Source: Halobacillus litoralis | Lineage (GTDB): Bacteria > Bacillota > Bacilli > Bacillales > Halobacillaceae | Assembly: GCF_009856415.1 (NCBI RefSeq) | Contig: NZ_WMEZ01000009.1 | Span: 60,369 to 124,368 of the forward strand | Length of the DNA: 64,000 nt | Reading direction: 5' to 3' | Shown: piece by piece, positions 1 through 8,411 of the stretch | Layout: every line of letters starts with the position of its first letter | How positions within the stretch are numbered: position 1 is the first letter of the stretch | The notes under the pieces: model-generated | What the model was told of the DNA's origin: nothing | What the model saw: only the letters and a program-made list of their open reading frames with translations | Database searches by the model: none | Made by a program: the position numbers and the translations under genes

Positions 1-74
1 AGAAGCTTAGCTTTCGGGTCCTGTTCATCTCCTATAAAAAACGTCCCTTGTTTCTCTTGGATTTCTTGTTCCAC
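1..74 (-). CDS. GNAT-like N-acetyltransferase, N-terminal fragment
   Basis: Only the first 24 codons are in the window; the gene runs off the left edge. A GTG at 74 follows an AGGAGA ribosome binding site with 6 to 7 nt spacing. The visible protein begins MEQEIQEKQGTFFIGDE, which resembles the start of small YjdJ-type GNAT proteins (a short acidic lead, then a F-Y/F-I-G-D strand). The family call rests on this short stretch only. The 250 bp upstream carries three 21-bp-spaced repeats that could be its control region. Confidence 0.45.
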   Translation of the reverse strand, partial: MEQEIQEKQGTFFIGDEQDPKAKL

Positions 75-180
75 AACAATCTCTCCTTTCCCTATAAAGG
101 ATACCCTTTCATCGTTAAGAAAAACATTCCCACACGACGGTTTAAGGGGGTGAATAGAGTGCTTGGCAGGGATATTGAAG

Positions 181-232
181 TATTCGACATCGTTATTTTA
201 GAATTCGACACCGTTCATTGAGTATTCGACAT
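181..232. repeat. Three tandem 21-bp units containing ATTCGACA
   Basis: ATTCGACA occurs at 182, 203 and 224, an exact 21-bp period (two helical turns). The first two units also share CGTT and ATT further on. The middle unit contains ACCGTTCAT, which fits the loose LytTR-site consensus [TA][AC][CA]GTTN[AG][TG]; the other two fit it poorly. The array lies upstream of the partial acetyltransferase and downstream of the cstA terminator. A regulator-binding array is inference. Confidence 0.45.
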
Positions 233-285
233 AACAACAAAAGGCTCATCATTCCACTACCCTTCTTAAGTGTCCATAGACAAAA

Positions 286-321
286 GAAGAGCACCTACTT
301 TTAGAAAAGTAGGTGCTCTTT
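286..321 (-). terminator. Rho-independent terminator of cstA
   Basis: Perfect inverted repeat AAGAGCACCTACTTTT / AAAAGTAGGTGCTCTT with a short loop, followed on the minus strand by a T-rich stretch. It lies just past the cstA stop codon. Confidence 0.85.
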
Positions 322-325
322 AACA

Positions 326-1768
326 TTAGGCGGTTTGTTTCAGATCTTCTTCTAATGGAATATCCTTCTGTAATCCGCGGCGGGCGGCTATGATGAAGGC
401 TGTAACAACCGCAACAGTGCCGAGGGCTGCAACGATGTAGGAAACATTCAGGGCCAGACCGAATCCGATCGGCGCGTTCAAGATATAGGTGAAAGTCGCC
501 ATGGTCATGAACGTTGCAGGTACGGCTGCGATAAAGTAATTTTTACGTGACAGGAACAAGTACATCGCTCCTACCCAAAGCGCGATGACGGCTGTCGATT
601 GGTTCGCCCAGGAGAAGTATCTCCACAGCAAAGTGAAATCGATGCGTGTCAGTGCGAATGAGATGACGAACAATGGAAGGGCAACCCATACACGACTCAT
701 GATTTTCTTTTGTGGAACTTTAATATAATCCGCAATGATCATACGTGCGCTTCGGAAAGCTGTATCGCCTGATGTGATTGGCAAAATGATGACACCTAGT
801 ACAGCCAGTGTACCCCCGACGGCACCAAGCATAGCGATTGAAACTTCACTGACGACAGCTGCTGGTCCACCGCTTGCAAGGATTTCATTTAATCCTGCAG
901 AACCGTTGAACAAGCTCATAGCCGCAGCAGCCCAGATCATGGCAATGATACCTTCAGCAATCATCATTCCGTAAAAAATCCGACGTCCTTGTTTTTCCCT
1001 TTGTGTCGTTCTTGAGATGATAGGGGTTTGTGTCGCATGAAATCCTGACAGAGCACCACAAGAAATCGTTAAGAACAATAGTGGAAATATCGGTGCGTTA
1101 TCCGGATGCATATTCGTAAATGACAATTCTGGGATTGGTGCTCCTGTTACGACGAGAGATACGCCGACTCCAATCGCACTGATGAGTAATAGAGCTCCGA
1201 AAATCGGATAAAACCGTCCGATAATTTTATCAATCGGAAGCATTGTTGCTAGCAAATAGTAAGCAAAAATCACAAGCAGAATGACAGGAAGAGCCAGCCA
1301 GCTGCTCGTCATGTTGTGTAATAGATCGGCAGGTGCTGTAACAAATACAGTTCCTACAAGGACTAGCAAAAGAATCGCAAACGCATTGACCACGTGCTTC
1401 ATCACTTTCCCTAAAAACTTCCCTGCAAGTTCAGGCAGGTGGGCGCCACGGTTACGGATGGAAATCATCCCTGTTAAATAATCGTGGACAGCACCCGCAA
1501 AAATAGCTCCGAACACAATCCATAGAAAAGCGACAGGTCCATATAAAGCTCCAAGAATAGGACCGAAAATAGGACCTACCCCTGCGATGTTCAAGAGCTG
1601 GATTAAAGCATTCTTTTTCTCTCCCATCGGCAGGTAATCGACACCATCACCATGAGAATAGGCAGGCGTTTCACGTCCTGTGTTGACACCGAACGTTTTT
1701 TCAACATATTTACCGTACGTAAGATAACCGACAATTAAAAGTGCAATACTCACTAGAAAAGTAATCAT
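326..1768 (-). CDS. cstA: CstA-family pyruvate/peptide transporter
   Basis: Polytopic membrane protein of 480 aa, the short Firmicute form of the CstA family (E. coli CstA and BtsT are about 700 aa). The N-terminal half carries the family's G-P-I-x-G-P pattern near residue 65 (VGPIFGPILGALYG) and many hydrophobic spans. Known family members import pyruvate or peptides. The divergence-free context with a LytS/LytTR pair directly upstream matches the E. coli BtsS/BtsR-BtsT and B. subtilis LytST-Pft logic, so pyruvate is the likeliest substrate by inference. The upstream gap holds a perfect cre and a 21-bp-spaced direct repeat, suggesting CcpA repression and LytTR activation. The ATG follows AAGGAGG. 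Confidence 0.88.
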   Translation of the reverse strand: MITFLVSIALLIVGYLTYGKYVEKTFGVNTGRETPAYSHGDGVDYLPMGEKKNALIQLLNIAGVGPIFGPILGALYGPVAFLWIVFGAIFAGAVHDYLTGMISIRNRGAHLPELAGKFLGKVMKHVVNAFAILLLVLVGTVFVTAPADLLHNMTSSWLALPVILLVIFAYYLLATMLPIDKIIGRFYPIFGALLLISAIGVGVSLVVTGAPIPELSFTNMHPDNAPIFPLLFLTISCGALSGFHATQTPIISRTTQREKQGRRIFYGMMIAEGIIAMIWAAAAMSLFNGSAGLNEILASGGPAAVVSEVSIAMLGAVGGTLAVLGVIILPITSGDTAFRSARMIIADYIKVPQKKIMSRVWVALPLFVISFALTRIDFTLLWRYFSWANQSTAVIALWVGAMYLFLSRKNYFIAAVPATFMTMATFTYILNAPIGFGLALNVSYIVAALGTVAVVTAFIIAARRGLQKDIPLEEDLKQTA

Positions 1769-1794
1769 TGTGAATCCTCCTTTTCGCGTTCGTC

Positions 1795-1808
1795 TGTAAT
1801 CGCTTACA
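1795..1808. promoter_or_regulatory. cre site (CcpA operator) upstream of cstA
   Basis: TGTAATCGCTTACA matches the consensus TGWAANCGNTNWCA at every position and is nearly palindromic. It lies 27 bp upstream of the cstA start. A weaker copy (AGAGAACGCTTACA, two mismatches) is at 1821-1834. This predicts carbon catabolite control of the transporter. Confidence 0.8.
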
Positions 1809-1846
1809 TGTAATATATCAAGAGAACGCTTACAAAAGAGGGTTTT

Positions 1847-1881
1847 CTGTTCAACATGTCAGGATTTATGTTCAAGATGTC
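1847..1881. promoter_or_regulatory. Tandem direct repeat, candidate LytTR regulator site
   Basis: GTTCAACATGTC (1849-1860) and GTTCAAGATGTC (1870-1881) are separated by exactly 21 bp start to start, as expected for tandem LytTR-domain binding on one DNA face. The pair sits about 80 to 113 bp upstream of the cstA start, just upstream of a plausible TATATT -10 near 1815-1820, a good place for activation by the adjacent LytTR regulator. Confidence 0.6.
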
Positions 1882-1908
1882 GAAATAAAGGATTGAAATA
1901 CAACTGGA

Positions 1909-2637
1909 TTACAACTCCAGCTTTTTTCGTAATTCCTTCACATAGTTTCGGCTGACGGAAAGCTTCTCTTCCGTTTCCTGGAGTTCCAACTGATAAGCCC
2001 CATTGAACCAAGGAGTTAACCTGTGGACGTAATCCAAGTTCACGAGGTAACTTTTATGGATCCGGAAAAAAGAAAAACCTTGAAGACGCTGCTCCACATC
2101 TTTGAGAGCATCCCTCGTTTCATAGACCTTTTGTTTGCCGACAATCTTGGTGACACGGTCCTCTCTATGGACATACATAATTTCTGAGGGATCAAGATAT
2201 TCAATCGTGTCTTCCACTTCTACCGCCAATTTGGAAGGAGGATAGGCGGTCCTCTCCTCCGCCGGCGCAAATTTCTTCTCGATTCTTTCCACCGTTTCAC
2301 TCAACTGTTCTTCATCAAAAGGTTTGAGCAAGTAATCGATGGCCTTCTGACGAAACGCTTCGACCGCAAAATCCGGATACGCGGTGGCAAAGACGATCTC
2401 CGGGACCTTCTTGAGCTCTTGGACCGCCTTCGCTACCGCCATTCCATCCATCTTCGGCATCTCCACATCCAGAAAAAGAACATCAGGCTGAAGCTTTAAC
2501 GTCTGCATGACGGCTTCATCACCTGACCCCGCTTCTCCTACGACTTCGATGCCTTCATAAGGTTCGAGCAAAAAATTCAATTCTTCTCGACTAAAGCGCT
2601 CATCATCGACGATGAGCACTGTAATTTTTGCGTTCAT
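1909..2637 (-). CDS. lytT: LytTR-family response regulator
   Basis: Protein of 242 aa with an N-terminal receiver domain (acidic pair D11/D12, phospho-acceptor D57 in LFLDVEMP, K in YLLKPF near residue 108) and a C-terminal LytTR DNA-binding domain from about residue 135 (R-I-H-K-S-Y-L-V-N and V-S-R-N-Y segments). Its start overlaps the stop of the kinase gene by 4 bp (ATGA), so the two are translationally coupled. It probably activates cstA, which begins 140 bp downstream beyond a 21-bp-spaced direct repeat. No strong terminator lies between them. The symbol is by B. subtilis analogy; BtsR would be the E. coli counterpart. Confidence 0.9.
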   Translation of the reverse strand: MNAKITVLIVDDERFSREELNFLLEPYEGIEVVGEAGSGDEAVMQTLKLQPDVLFLDVEMPKMDGMAVAKAVQELKKVPEIVFATAYPDFAVEAFRQKAIDYLLKPFDEEQLSETVERIEKKFAPAEERTAYPPSKLAVEVEDTIEYLDPSEIMYVHREDRVTKIVGKQKVYETRDALKDVEQRLQGFSFFRIHKSYLVNLDYVHRLTPWFNGAYQLELQETEEKLSVSRNYVKELRKKLEL

Positions 2638-4379
2638 GACCCTGTCTCCTTTTCATGATGAGGAACCGTAAATGCAATCGTTGTCCCCTGTCCTTGTTCA
2701 CTCCTAATTTGCAGCTTCGCACTCTTTCCGTGCATGTATTCTAAACGTTTGTTGACATTATATAACCCGAACCCTGTCCCACTTTCAGATGTGACCGATT
2801 GTTCACCCAATGTGCGTAATCTCATCGGCTCAATCCCTTTTCCGTTATCCGCTACACTAATGTTGACGTTATCTCCATCTCTACAGATACGAATCGTAAT
2901 TTCCGATCCACCATCTCGGTCCTTAATTCCATGCTTGATGCTGTTCTCGACCAGGGGCTGTAGGGTTAAGGGCGCGATTCGTGCGGATAATGCGGATTCA
3001 TCAACATCATAGTGAACATGCAGTCGATCGACGAAACGCGTCTCTTCAATAAGAAGATAAGACTTTACATGTTTCAGCTCTTCTTTTAAAGACGTCCAGG
3101 TTTTGGTGGTCGCCCCCAGGTTTTGCCTGAAGAACTTAGAAAGCGCAATAAGCAACGCTCTCGCCCGGTCGGGTTCCGTGCGGGTCAACGAAACGATGAC
3201 ATTTAACGAATTAAACAAAAAGTGCGGATTAACTTGTGCCTGCAGGGCCTTTACTTCCGCTTCCCGTGCGAGCTCCTGCGCTTTTTCAGCATCCGCAAGC
3301 TCCAACTGCTGACTAAGGAGAGCGCTCAACCCTTGGATCAATTCCAATAGAACATTCGAAATTTCTTTTTGTGATGAAACGTAAAACTTCAGAGTTCCGA
3401 CCACTTCCTGACGTTTCTTCAATGGAACGATGACCGCTGCCCCAAGCGGACAATCCGGCTGTTGGCATTGAATCTCTTCATGCCTGACTACAACACGGTT
3501 TCCTGTCTCAATGACTTCACGAGTGGCGTCCGTTTGAATCTGCTCTCCCGCCTTATGATGGTCATCGGCCTGTCCGACATGAGCAAGAATTCTTTGTTTA
3601 TCAGTCATGGAAATTGCACTCACTTGAACTTCCCCATAAATGATTTGGCATGCCTTCTCTGCAGAGTCCATCGTCAATCCTTTTCGCAGATGAGAAACCG
3701 TTGATTCTGCCAACTTGAGTGCTTTTTGTGCCTGCAAAGCTCCGACTTTCTCTTCTTCATGAAGAACATTGCGGATGATCAATAAGAACAATGCGGAACC
3801 GACACCGTTCGCTACAATCATAGGCGCACCGATCTCCTGGACAAGGGCCCACGCACGCGGAAAAGGATCTGAGATGAGCAGGATGATTCCCATCTGGACC
3901 GTCTCTGCAAGAGCCCCAACGAATAAAGCCGTCTTCAGTTTCAGAGGCTCCTCTTTTTTATGGAAGTAACCTGCAATGATTCCTGCTACCACAGCGGATA
4001 TCCCGCAAGCGACCCCCGTGAACCCTCCAAGGGAAAAACGATGCAAACCAGCAATCACCCCAGCCCCTATGCCAATGCGGTAGCCTCCGAAAAGACCAGC
4101 CGCCACGATTCCGATCACTCTTGAGTTTGCCAACGCTTCCGATTCGATAAGATTATAAGCCCAGCGTCCATAATCAAGGGAACTTGTATCATAGGTGATG
4201 CCTGTATATGTACCAATGATTCCGAACAACCCAAAAAAAGCGATCGCCATGTACCGCTGACGTTGGTCCAGTGTTTTTTGATCGATCAATTCCCGAAAAA
4301 AACGGAAGCGAGTAATGATGAACGCAACCGTTACAATAATTCCAAGCCTTTCAAGCATCGGAAGAAACAACTCAAACAT
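2634..4379 (-). CDS. lytS: LytS-type sensor histidine kinase
   Basis: Protein of 581 aa. Six or so hydrophobic segments in the first 200 residues correspond to the 5TM-5TMR_LYT sensor region, followed by a GAF-like domain (about 225-360), a His_kinase domain with the NPHFLFNSLN phospho-acceptor motif near residue 390, and a HATPase_c domain with N, G1 (DNGKGIEP) and G2 (GTGFGLYN) boxes near 515-540. LytS homologues sense extracellular pyruvate or membrane state. It is the first gene of the lytST pair that lies upstream of cstA. The region before it contains a dispersed repeat rather than an obvious regulatory site. Confidence 0.9.
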   Translation of the reverse strand: MFELFLPMLERLGIIVTVAFIITRFRFFRELIDQKTLDQRQRYMAIAFFGLFGIIGTYTGITYDTSSLDYGRWAYNLIESEALANSRVIGIVAAGLFGGYRIGIGAGVIAGLHRFSLGGFTGVACGISAVVAGIIAGYFHKKEEPLKLKTALFVGALAETVQMGIILLISDPFPRAWALVQEIGAPMIVANGVGSALFLLIIRNVLHEEEKVGALQAQKALKLAESTVSHLRKGLTMDSAEKACQIIYGEVQVSAISMTDKQRILAHVGQADDHHKAGEQIQTDATREVIETGNRVVVRHEEIQCQQPDCPLGAAVIVPLKKRQEVVGTLKFYVSSQKEISNVLLELIQGLSALLSQQLELADAEKAQELAREAEVKALQAQVNPHFLFNSLNVIVSLTRTEPDRARALLIALSKFFRQNLGATTKTWTSLKEELKHVKSYLLIEETRFVDRLHVHYDVDESALSARIAPLTLQPLVENSIKHGIKDRDGGSEITIRICRDGDNVNISVADNGKGIEPMRLRTLGEQSVTSESGTGFGLYNVNKRLEYMHGKSAKLQIRSEQGQGTTIAFTVPHHEKETGS

Positions 4380-4423
4380 ACTCCCACTTCCTTTTACTCT
4401 TTCTTGCAGATATGCTCCCTATT

Positions 4424-4770
4424 CTTGGAGAATCAGTTTCGAGATTTTTGATGAGTGGATGGGGGCTTAAGAAGTTCTCGAAACTACCTTCCAGAAACGT
4501 GAGCTTTTTTTATGGTTAAAAATCCTATATCGACACGGTTTATACAGGATTTCATACAGCAATATCCAGGGAACAAAAGAGCGATTTCGAGAACCTCATA
4601 TGGTAAAAGGGGCGGAGGGAAACGGTGAGACTCCTATGGGGTATGCGGGACAGCTGAGACCCCACAGGACGTAGTCCGAGGAGGCTCAGCGCCCGCCCCA
4701 TGGAAAGCGAACCTTTTCCCGAAGCCCCTAAACTCACACAAAAATCTCGAAATCAATTCTTAACAATCCT
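4424..4770. repeat. Dispersed palindromic repeat, copy A
   Basis: The 560-bp gap before mtnU has no gene. It holds a diverged copy of a repeat found four more times in this window. Recognisable pieces are an outer CAGTTTCGAGAT arm, a core with GGGGCGGAGGG, GAGACTCCTA, GAGACCCCACAGGACG, GTCCGAGGAGGCTCA and GGAAAGCGA, and a closing TCTCGAAA arm. Several parts are mutually complementary, so the element can fold into a long hairpin. No coding frame is conserved between copies. Confidence 0.75.
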
Positions 4771-4939
4771 GCTATATCATTGAATAGCGGTTTATGTTTA
4801 TTGTAGCATGGGCGGTTTGTTTCGATACACAGAATGAAACAAAGAGAAGAATTCTCACCTTCCAAACAAAATCCTGTGCGAAAACATTAGGGAAACGTCA
4901 GAATTTTTTGATACACTAAGAAGAAAATGAGGTGATAGG

Positions 4940-5722
4940 ATGACAACAAAAATAGCGATCATTCAAATGGACATCGTCTTCGGTAGTCCTGAAGAGAACC
5001 GGAAAGTTGCACAAGAAAAGATAAAAGAAGCGGCTACACAAGCAAGCGAGGTCATCTTGTTGCCTGAATTGTGGACGACAGGATATGATCTTTCCCGTTT
5101 TGAAGAAATAGCAGAAACACTCGAAGGTCCGACACATCAGCTCTTGATTTCTTTAGCAAAGGAACTCAAGGTCATCATTGCCGGATCAATCGCTGAAGAA
5201 GAAAACGGGAAGTTTTACAACACCTTCGTTGCTTATAACGCTGAGGGTGATCGGCTGCTCAACTACCGAAAAGCGCATTTATTCCGCTTGATGAATGAAG
5301 AAAAATATTTGGAATCAGGGAACCAAAAAGGGAATTTCAATCTTGGCGATGTGCCGGTGGCCGGTGTCATTTGTTATGATATCCGCTTCCCTGAATGGAT
5401 GAGAACACATATGCTGGATGGTTCGCGAGGGTTGTTTGTCGTTGCGGAGTGGCCAAAACCCCGTGTTGAGCATTGGCGGAATCTATTGATCAGCCGGGCG
5501 ATTGAAAATCAATGCTTCGTCATCGCCTGCAACCGTGTAGGTGCTGATCAAAACAATGAGTTTGGAGGACATTCAATCGTTGTGGACCCATGGGGAAGCG
5601 TATTAGCTGAAGGTGGTTTTGATGAAGAAATCGTGTATGCTGATGTCGACTTCACCGCTGTCGAGGCGATTCGGGAGCAGATCCCAATTTTTCAGGACCG
5701 CCGTCCGGACTTATATGAGTGA
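4940..5722 (+). CDS. mtnU: Nitrilase-superfamily omega-amidase
   Basis: Carbon-nitrogen hydrolase of 260 aa with the complete catalytic triad: E43 (LLPELW), K111 (YRKAHLF) and C145 (VICYDIRFPEW). Length and motifs match B. subtilis MtnU/YkrU and E. coli YafV, which hydrolyse 2-oxoglutaramate or 2-oxosuccinamate left by glutamine- or asparagine-dependent transamination. In B. subtilis mtnU neighbours mtnE; here mtnE lies 2.7 kb downstream on the same strand, separated by two reversed genes. The start has a GAGGTGATAGG ribosome binding site. No SAM riboswitch precedes it. Confidence 0.85.
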   Translation: MTTKIAIIQMDIVFGSPEENRKVAQEKIKEAATQASEVILLPELWTTGYDLSRFEEIAETLEGPTHQLLISLAKELKVIIAGSIAEEENGKFYNTFVAYNAEGDRLLNYRKAHLFRLMNEEKYLESGNQKGNFNLGDVPVAGVICYDIRFPEWMRTHMLDGSRGLFVVAEWPKPRVEHWRNLLISRAIENQCFVIACNRVGADQNNEFGGHSIVVDPWGSVLAEGGFDEEIVYADVDFTAVEAIREQIPIFQDRRPDLYE

Positions 5723-5771
5723 GTTTCTCTCAATATAAATTCAGTCGATACTACCCATAAATGAGACAATG

Positions 5772-5808
5772 AAAAAATCCTTCCGCATCATTCGGAAGGA
5801 TTTTTTTC
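5772..5808. terminator. Bidirectional terminator between mtnU and nos
   Basis: AAAAATCCTTCCG and CGGAAGGATTTTT flank a 7-nt loop with A/T tracts on both sides. The last codons and stop of nos lie inside the hairpin. Confidence 0.85.
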
Positions 5809-6879
5809 GTAGGCTGGAGGTTGATAGAAATAATTCGGTGTGTCCATCCGGTTTTCATAGGCCGAATGGAAGATGTGTGTTGTTGCTGGTGAAACAGGCG
5901 GAATGAGCCATGTCCAGTCACCCGTGACCTCACGGCCGCATGACTGTTCTTTTTTCTCGAACTGATGGAACTGTTGAGCAGCTGTATGATGGTCGACAAG
6001 GCTTACCCCATCGGATTGATAAGAAAACAGCACAGCCTGATTAAGCTCAATCAAAGCGCGGTCTTTCCACAAGGAAGAATTTCGTTTCGTATCAAGACCC
6101 ATCGCTTCCGCTACAGTAGGCAAAAGGTTATAACGAAAGTCATCGGCGAGGTTACGGGCCCCGATTTCCGTTTCCATATAAAAACCGTTGAACGGGGCGG
6201 CAGTGTAATCCAGTCCACCGATTTCAAGGCGCATATCAGAAATTACCGGAACGGCGTACCATTGCATGCCTAAGTCTTCAAACCAAGCATATTCGGGATG
6301 ACGAAGCGGTATTTCTAATACCTTGTCTGAAGGAATGTCAAACCACACGGGCTCCCGTCCATCCATTTGGACGACAAGAGGCAACACATCAAACGACGTA
6401 CCTTCCCCTTTCCAGCCGAGCTTCTCGCATTCCTTCGTAAACGCTACAGAAGCCGGGTCTCCTGTCACGCTTCCGTTCTCTTCATAGCCGGCGTAACGAA
6501 TCAACTGATGATTCCAAACCCGTATTTTCCCTTCTAAGGTCTTTGGTTTGAAAATGGTGATCGTCGAGCGGATGCGCCCCCCATTCGTTGCATAATCCAA
6601 GTGATCGAGAAGGGCATCGCGCATGCCCTCCTCTGTATCGATATGCCTGGCATCAAAAACCTTCAAGCTGTTCCAAAAAAGACGTCCGATGCAGCGGTTG
6701 CTGTTCCGCCAAGCGACCTTGGCGCCATATTCAAGTTCCTGGTAGGTGTGCGTATAGCTCCCCGTTTCACTGATTTCCTGCTCGATTTCTTTGAGCCTAT
6801 CATCTGTACCCGAAAGCTGTTGCTCCTGATGGTATTGACGAACGAATGCTTCCGCCTTTTTATATAAATCTGTATTCAC
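5788..6879 (-). CDS. nos: Nitric oxide synthase oxygenase
   Basis: Bacterial NOS, 363 aa, the exact size of B. subtilis NOS; a heme oxygenase domain without a reductase domain. The heme-thiolate cysteine is C63 in WRNSNRCIGR. The substrate-arginine glutamate lies in GFYMETEIG near residue 240, and the pterin-side tryptophan in WTWLIPPVSP near residue 320. It makes NO from L-arginine using electrons from cellular flavoproteins. The start is GTG at 6879, with AGGAGGA 8 nt upstream; a closer ATG hits a stop at once. It follows the CoA-disulfide reductase gene by 66 bp in the same direction, a likely two-gene operon. Confidence 0.97.
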   Translation of the reverse strand: MNTDLYKKAEAFVRQYHQEQQLSGTDDRLKEIEQEISETGSYTHTYQELEYGAKVAWRNSNRCIGRLFWNSLKVFDARHIDTEEGMRDALLDHLDYATNGGRIRSTITIFKPKTLEGKIRVWNHQLIRYAGYEENGSVTGDPASVAFTKECEKLGWKGEGTSFDVLPLVVQMDGREPVWFDIPSDKVLEIPLRHPEYAWFEDLGMQWYAVPVISDMRLEIGGLDYTAAPFNGFYMETEIGARNLADDFRYNLLPTVAEAMGLDTKRNSSLWKDRALIELNQAVLFSYQSDGVSLVDHHTAAQQFHQFEKKEQSCGREVTGDWTWLIPPVSPATTHIFHSAYENRMDTPNYFYQPPAYEKNPSE

Positions 6880-6945
6880 AGCATGAATCCTCCTGTATGG
6901 TGCTTCATTCCTATCCTACCATACATGATGAACTTCCTACACGAT

Positions 6946-8274
6946 TCAGTCTGCTTTACGGGCTGCCTGCTGCACAGGGTCCCACACACTGTTATAAGGA
7001 GGTGCGTAGGCCAGGTCCAGGTCTTCCAATTCGTCGATCGTCATTTCATGGAATAGCGCAGTAGCCAAGACATCAATCCGTTTATCAGCTCCCTGACCTC
7101 CGATGATTTGTGCCCCGAGCAACTGACCGGTTTGCTCATGATATACGATTTTCAATGTCATCGGATTTTCCTTGGAATAATAGCCGGCGGCATGTGTCGA
7201 TTCAATCGTGATTTTCTTAAATGGAATCCTTTCATTCTCTGCCTCCCGTTCAGAAAGACCGGTGCGGGCGAGCGTTAAATCAAAGAATTTCAAAATTGAC
7301 GTGCCCACAATTCCTCGGAATGACCTTCTGTGATCAATCATGTTCAGTCCGGCAATTTGCCCTTGTTTGTTGGCATGCGTTCCTAAAGGAATATAATCAT
7401 CCTTTTTCTTGATCCGGTGATACTGGGTGGCGCAATCCCCGGCAGCATAAATGTCCAGAATGCTTGTCTCCATGAAAGCATTCACGGCAATCGCATCGTT
7501 CATTCCTTTATACACGCCTGTATTCCTCATAAAGGACGTGTTCGGTGTCACTCCTACGGCGACAAGGACAAGGTCGGATTCATATTCTCCTTTATCTGTG
7601 ATGACCGATTGAACATGCTGGTCCCCTCTAAATCCTTCAACCGATTCCCCAAGGTGTAGTTCCACGCCGTTCCGTTCGGCTTCTGCATGGACCAATTCCC
7701 CCATATCTTCATCGAAAATTTTCGCCAGTTGAGGTCCGCGGTCTATCAATCTTACTTCTTTTCCAATCGACACGAAGCTTTCGGCCATTTCAAGACCTAT
7801 GTATCCGCCGCCGATGATGGTCACACGTTTCTTCTCCTTTGTGGTCGCTGCCATGATCTCCTTCATATCGGGAATGGTTTTTAATGAATAAATCCCTTCA
7901 AGCTCCCGTCCTTCCCATGGAGGAATGACCGGTGCTGCACCGGAAGCTACGAGGAGACGGTCATAAGACAACTCAAAACCCTGTCCCTCATGATCTTTTC
8001 CGTACACGACTTTATGGTCGCAATCCACTTCCGTCACCGTGTGATAGGTTCGGACATCAATGCCGTATTTTTCGCGAAACGTTTCAGGATCACGTGCGAT
8101 GAGGTCTTCTGTAGACTCGACATCTCCGCTCAGTACATACGGAAGGCCGCATTGCCCATAAGATGTAATCCCTCCTTGTTCCAAAACGGTAATGGAATGC
8201 CCCTCACTATTCCTTACGATTTGCATGGCTGCACTCATACCGGCAGCATCTCCTCCGATAATAACAAAATCCAT
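6946..8274 (-). CDS. cdr: CoA-disulfide reductase-like flavoprotein
   Basis: FAD/NAD(P)-dependent pyridine nucleotide-disulfide oxidoreductase, 442 aa. N-terminal FAD Rossmann motif VIIGGDAAG, a single redox cysteine C42 in SYGQCGLPY (the CoADR/NADH oxidase signature rather than a CxxxxC pair), a second Rossmann motif (TIIGGGYIGLE, near 155) and a C-terminal dimerisation domain. CoADR keeps the coenzyme A thiol pool reduced in low-GC Gram-positives; NADH oxidase or persulfide reductase activities occur in the same family. ATG 8274 is preferred over GTG 8283 because AAAGGAG sits 8 nt before it. It lies upstream of nos. Confidence 0.85.
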   Translation of the reverse strand: MDFVIIGGDAAGMSAAMQIVRNSEGHSITVLEQGGITSYGQCGLPYVLSGDVESTEDLIARDPETFREKYGIDVRTYHTVTEVDCDHKVVYGKDHEGQGFELSYDRLLVASGAAPVIPPWEGRELEGIYSLKTIPDMKEIMAATTKEKKRVTIIGGGYIGLEMAESFVSIGKEVRLIDRGPQLAKIFDEDMGELVHAEAERNGVELHLGESVEGFRGDQHVQSVITDKGEYESDLVLVAVGVTPNTSFMRNTGVYKGMNDAIAVNAFMETSILDIYAAGDCATQYHRIKKKDDYIPLGTHANKQGQIAGLNMIDHRRSFRGIVGTSILKFFDLTLARTGLSEREAENERIPFKKITIESTHAAGYYSKENPMTLKIVYHEQTGQLLGAQIIGGQGADKRIDVLATALFHEMTIDELEDLDLAYAPPYNSVWDPVQQAARKAD

Positions 8275-8411
8275 CCCAATCACTCCTTTTACGTACCTTC
8301 TATTCTCTTACTTCTTTGCCTATATGGTTCCCACTCAAACTTCTCTCATGTTAAACTAACGATATTATCTTTTTGTACGACTTTTCAAAAAAATCATTCG
8401 AGGTGAAGGAC

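Noticed and set aside
181..232. Short CRISPR-like array
   Set aside because: Units are only 21 bp, the repeat is 8-12 bp, there are three copies and no cas genes; a regulator site is more likely.
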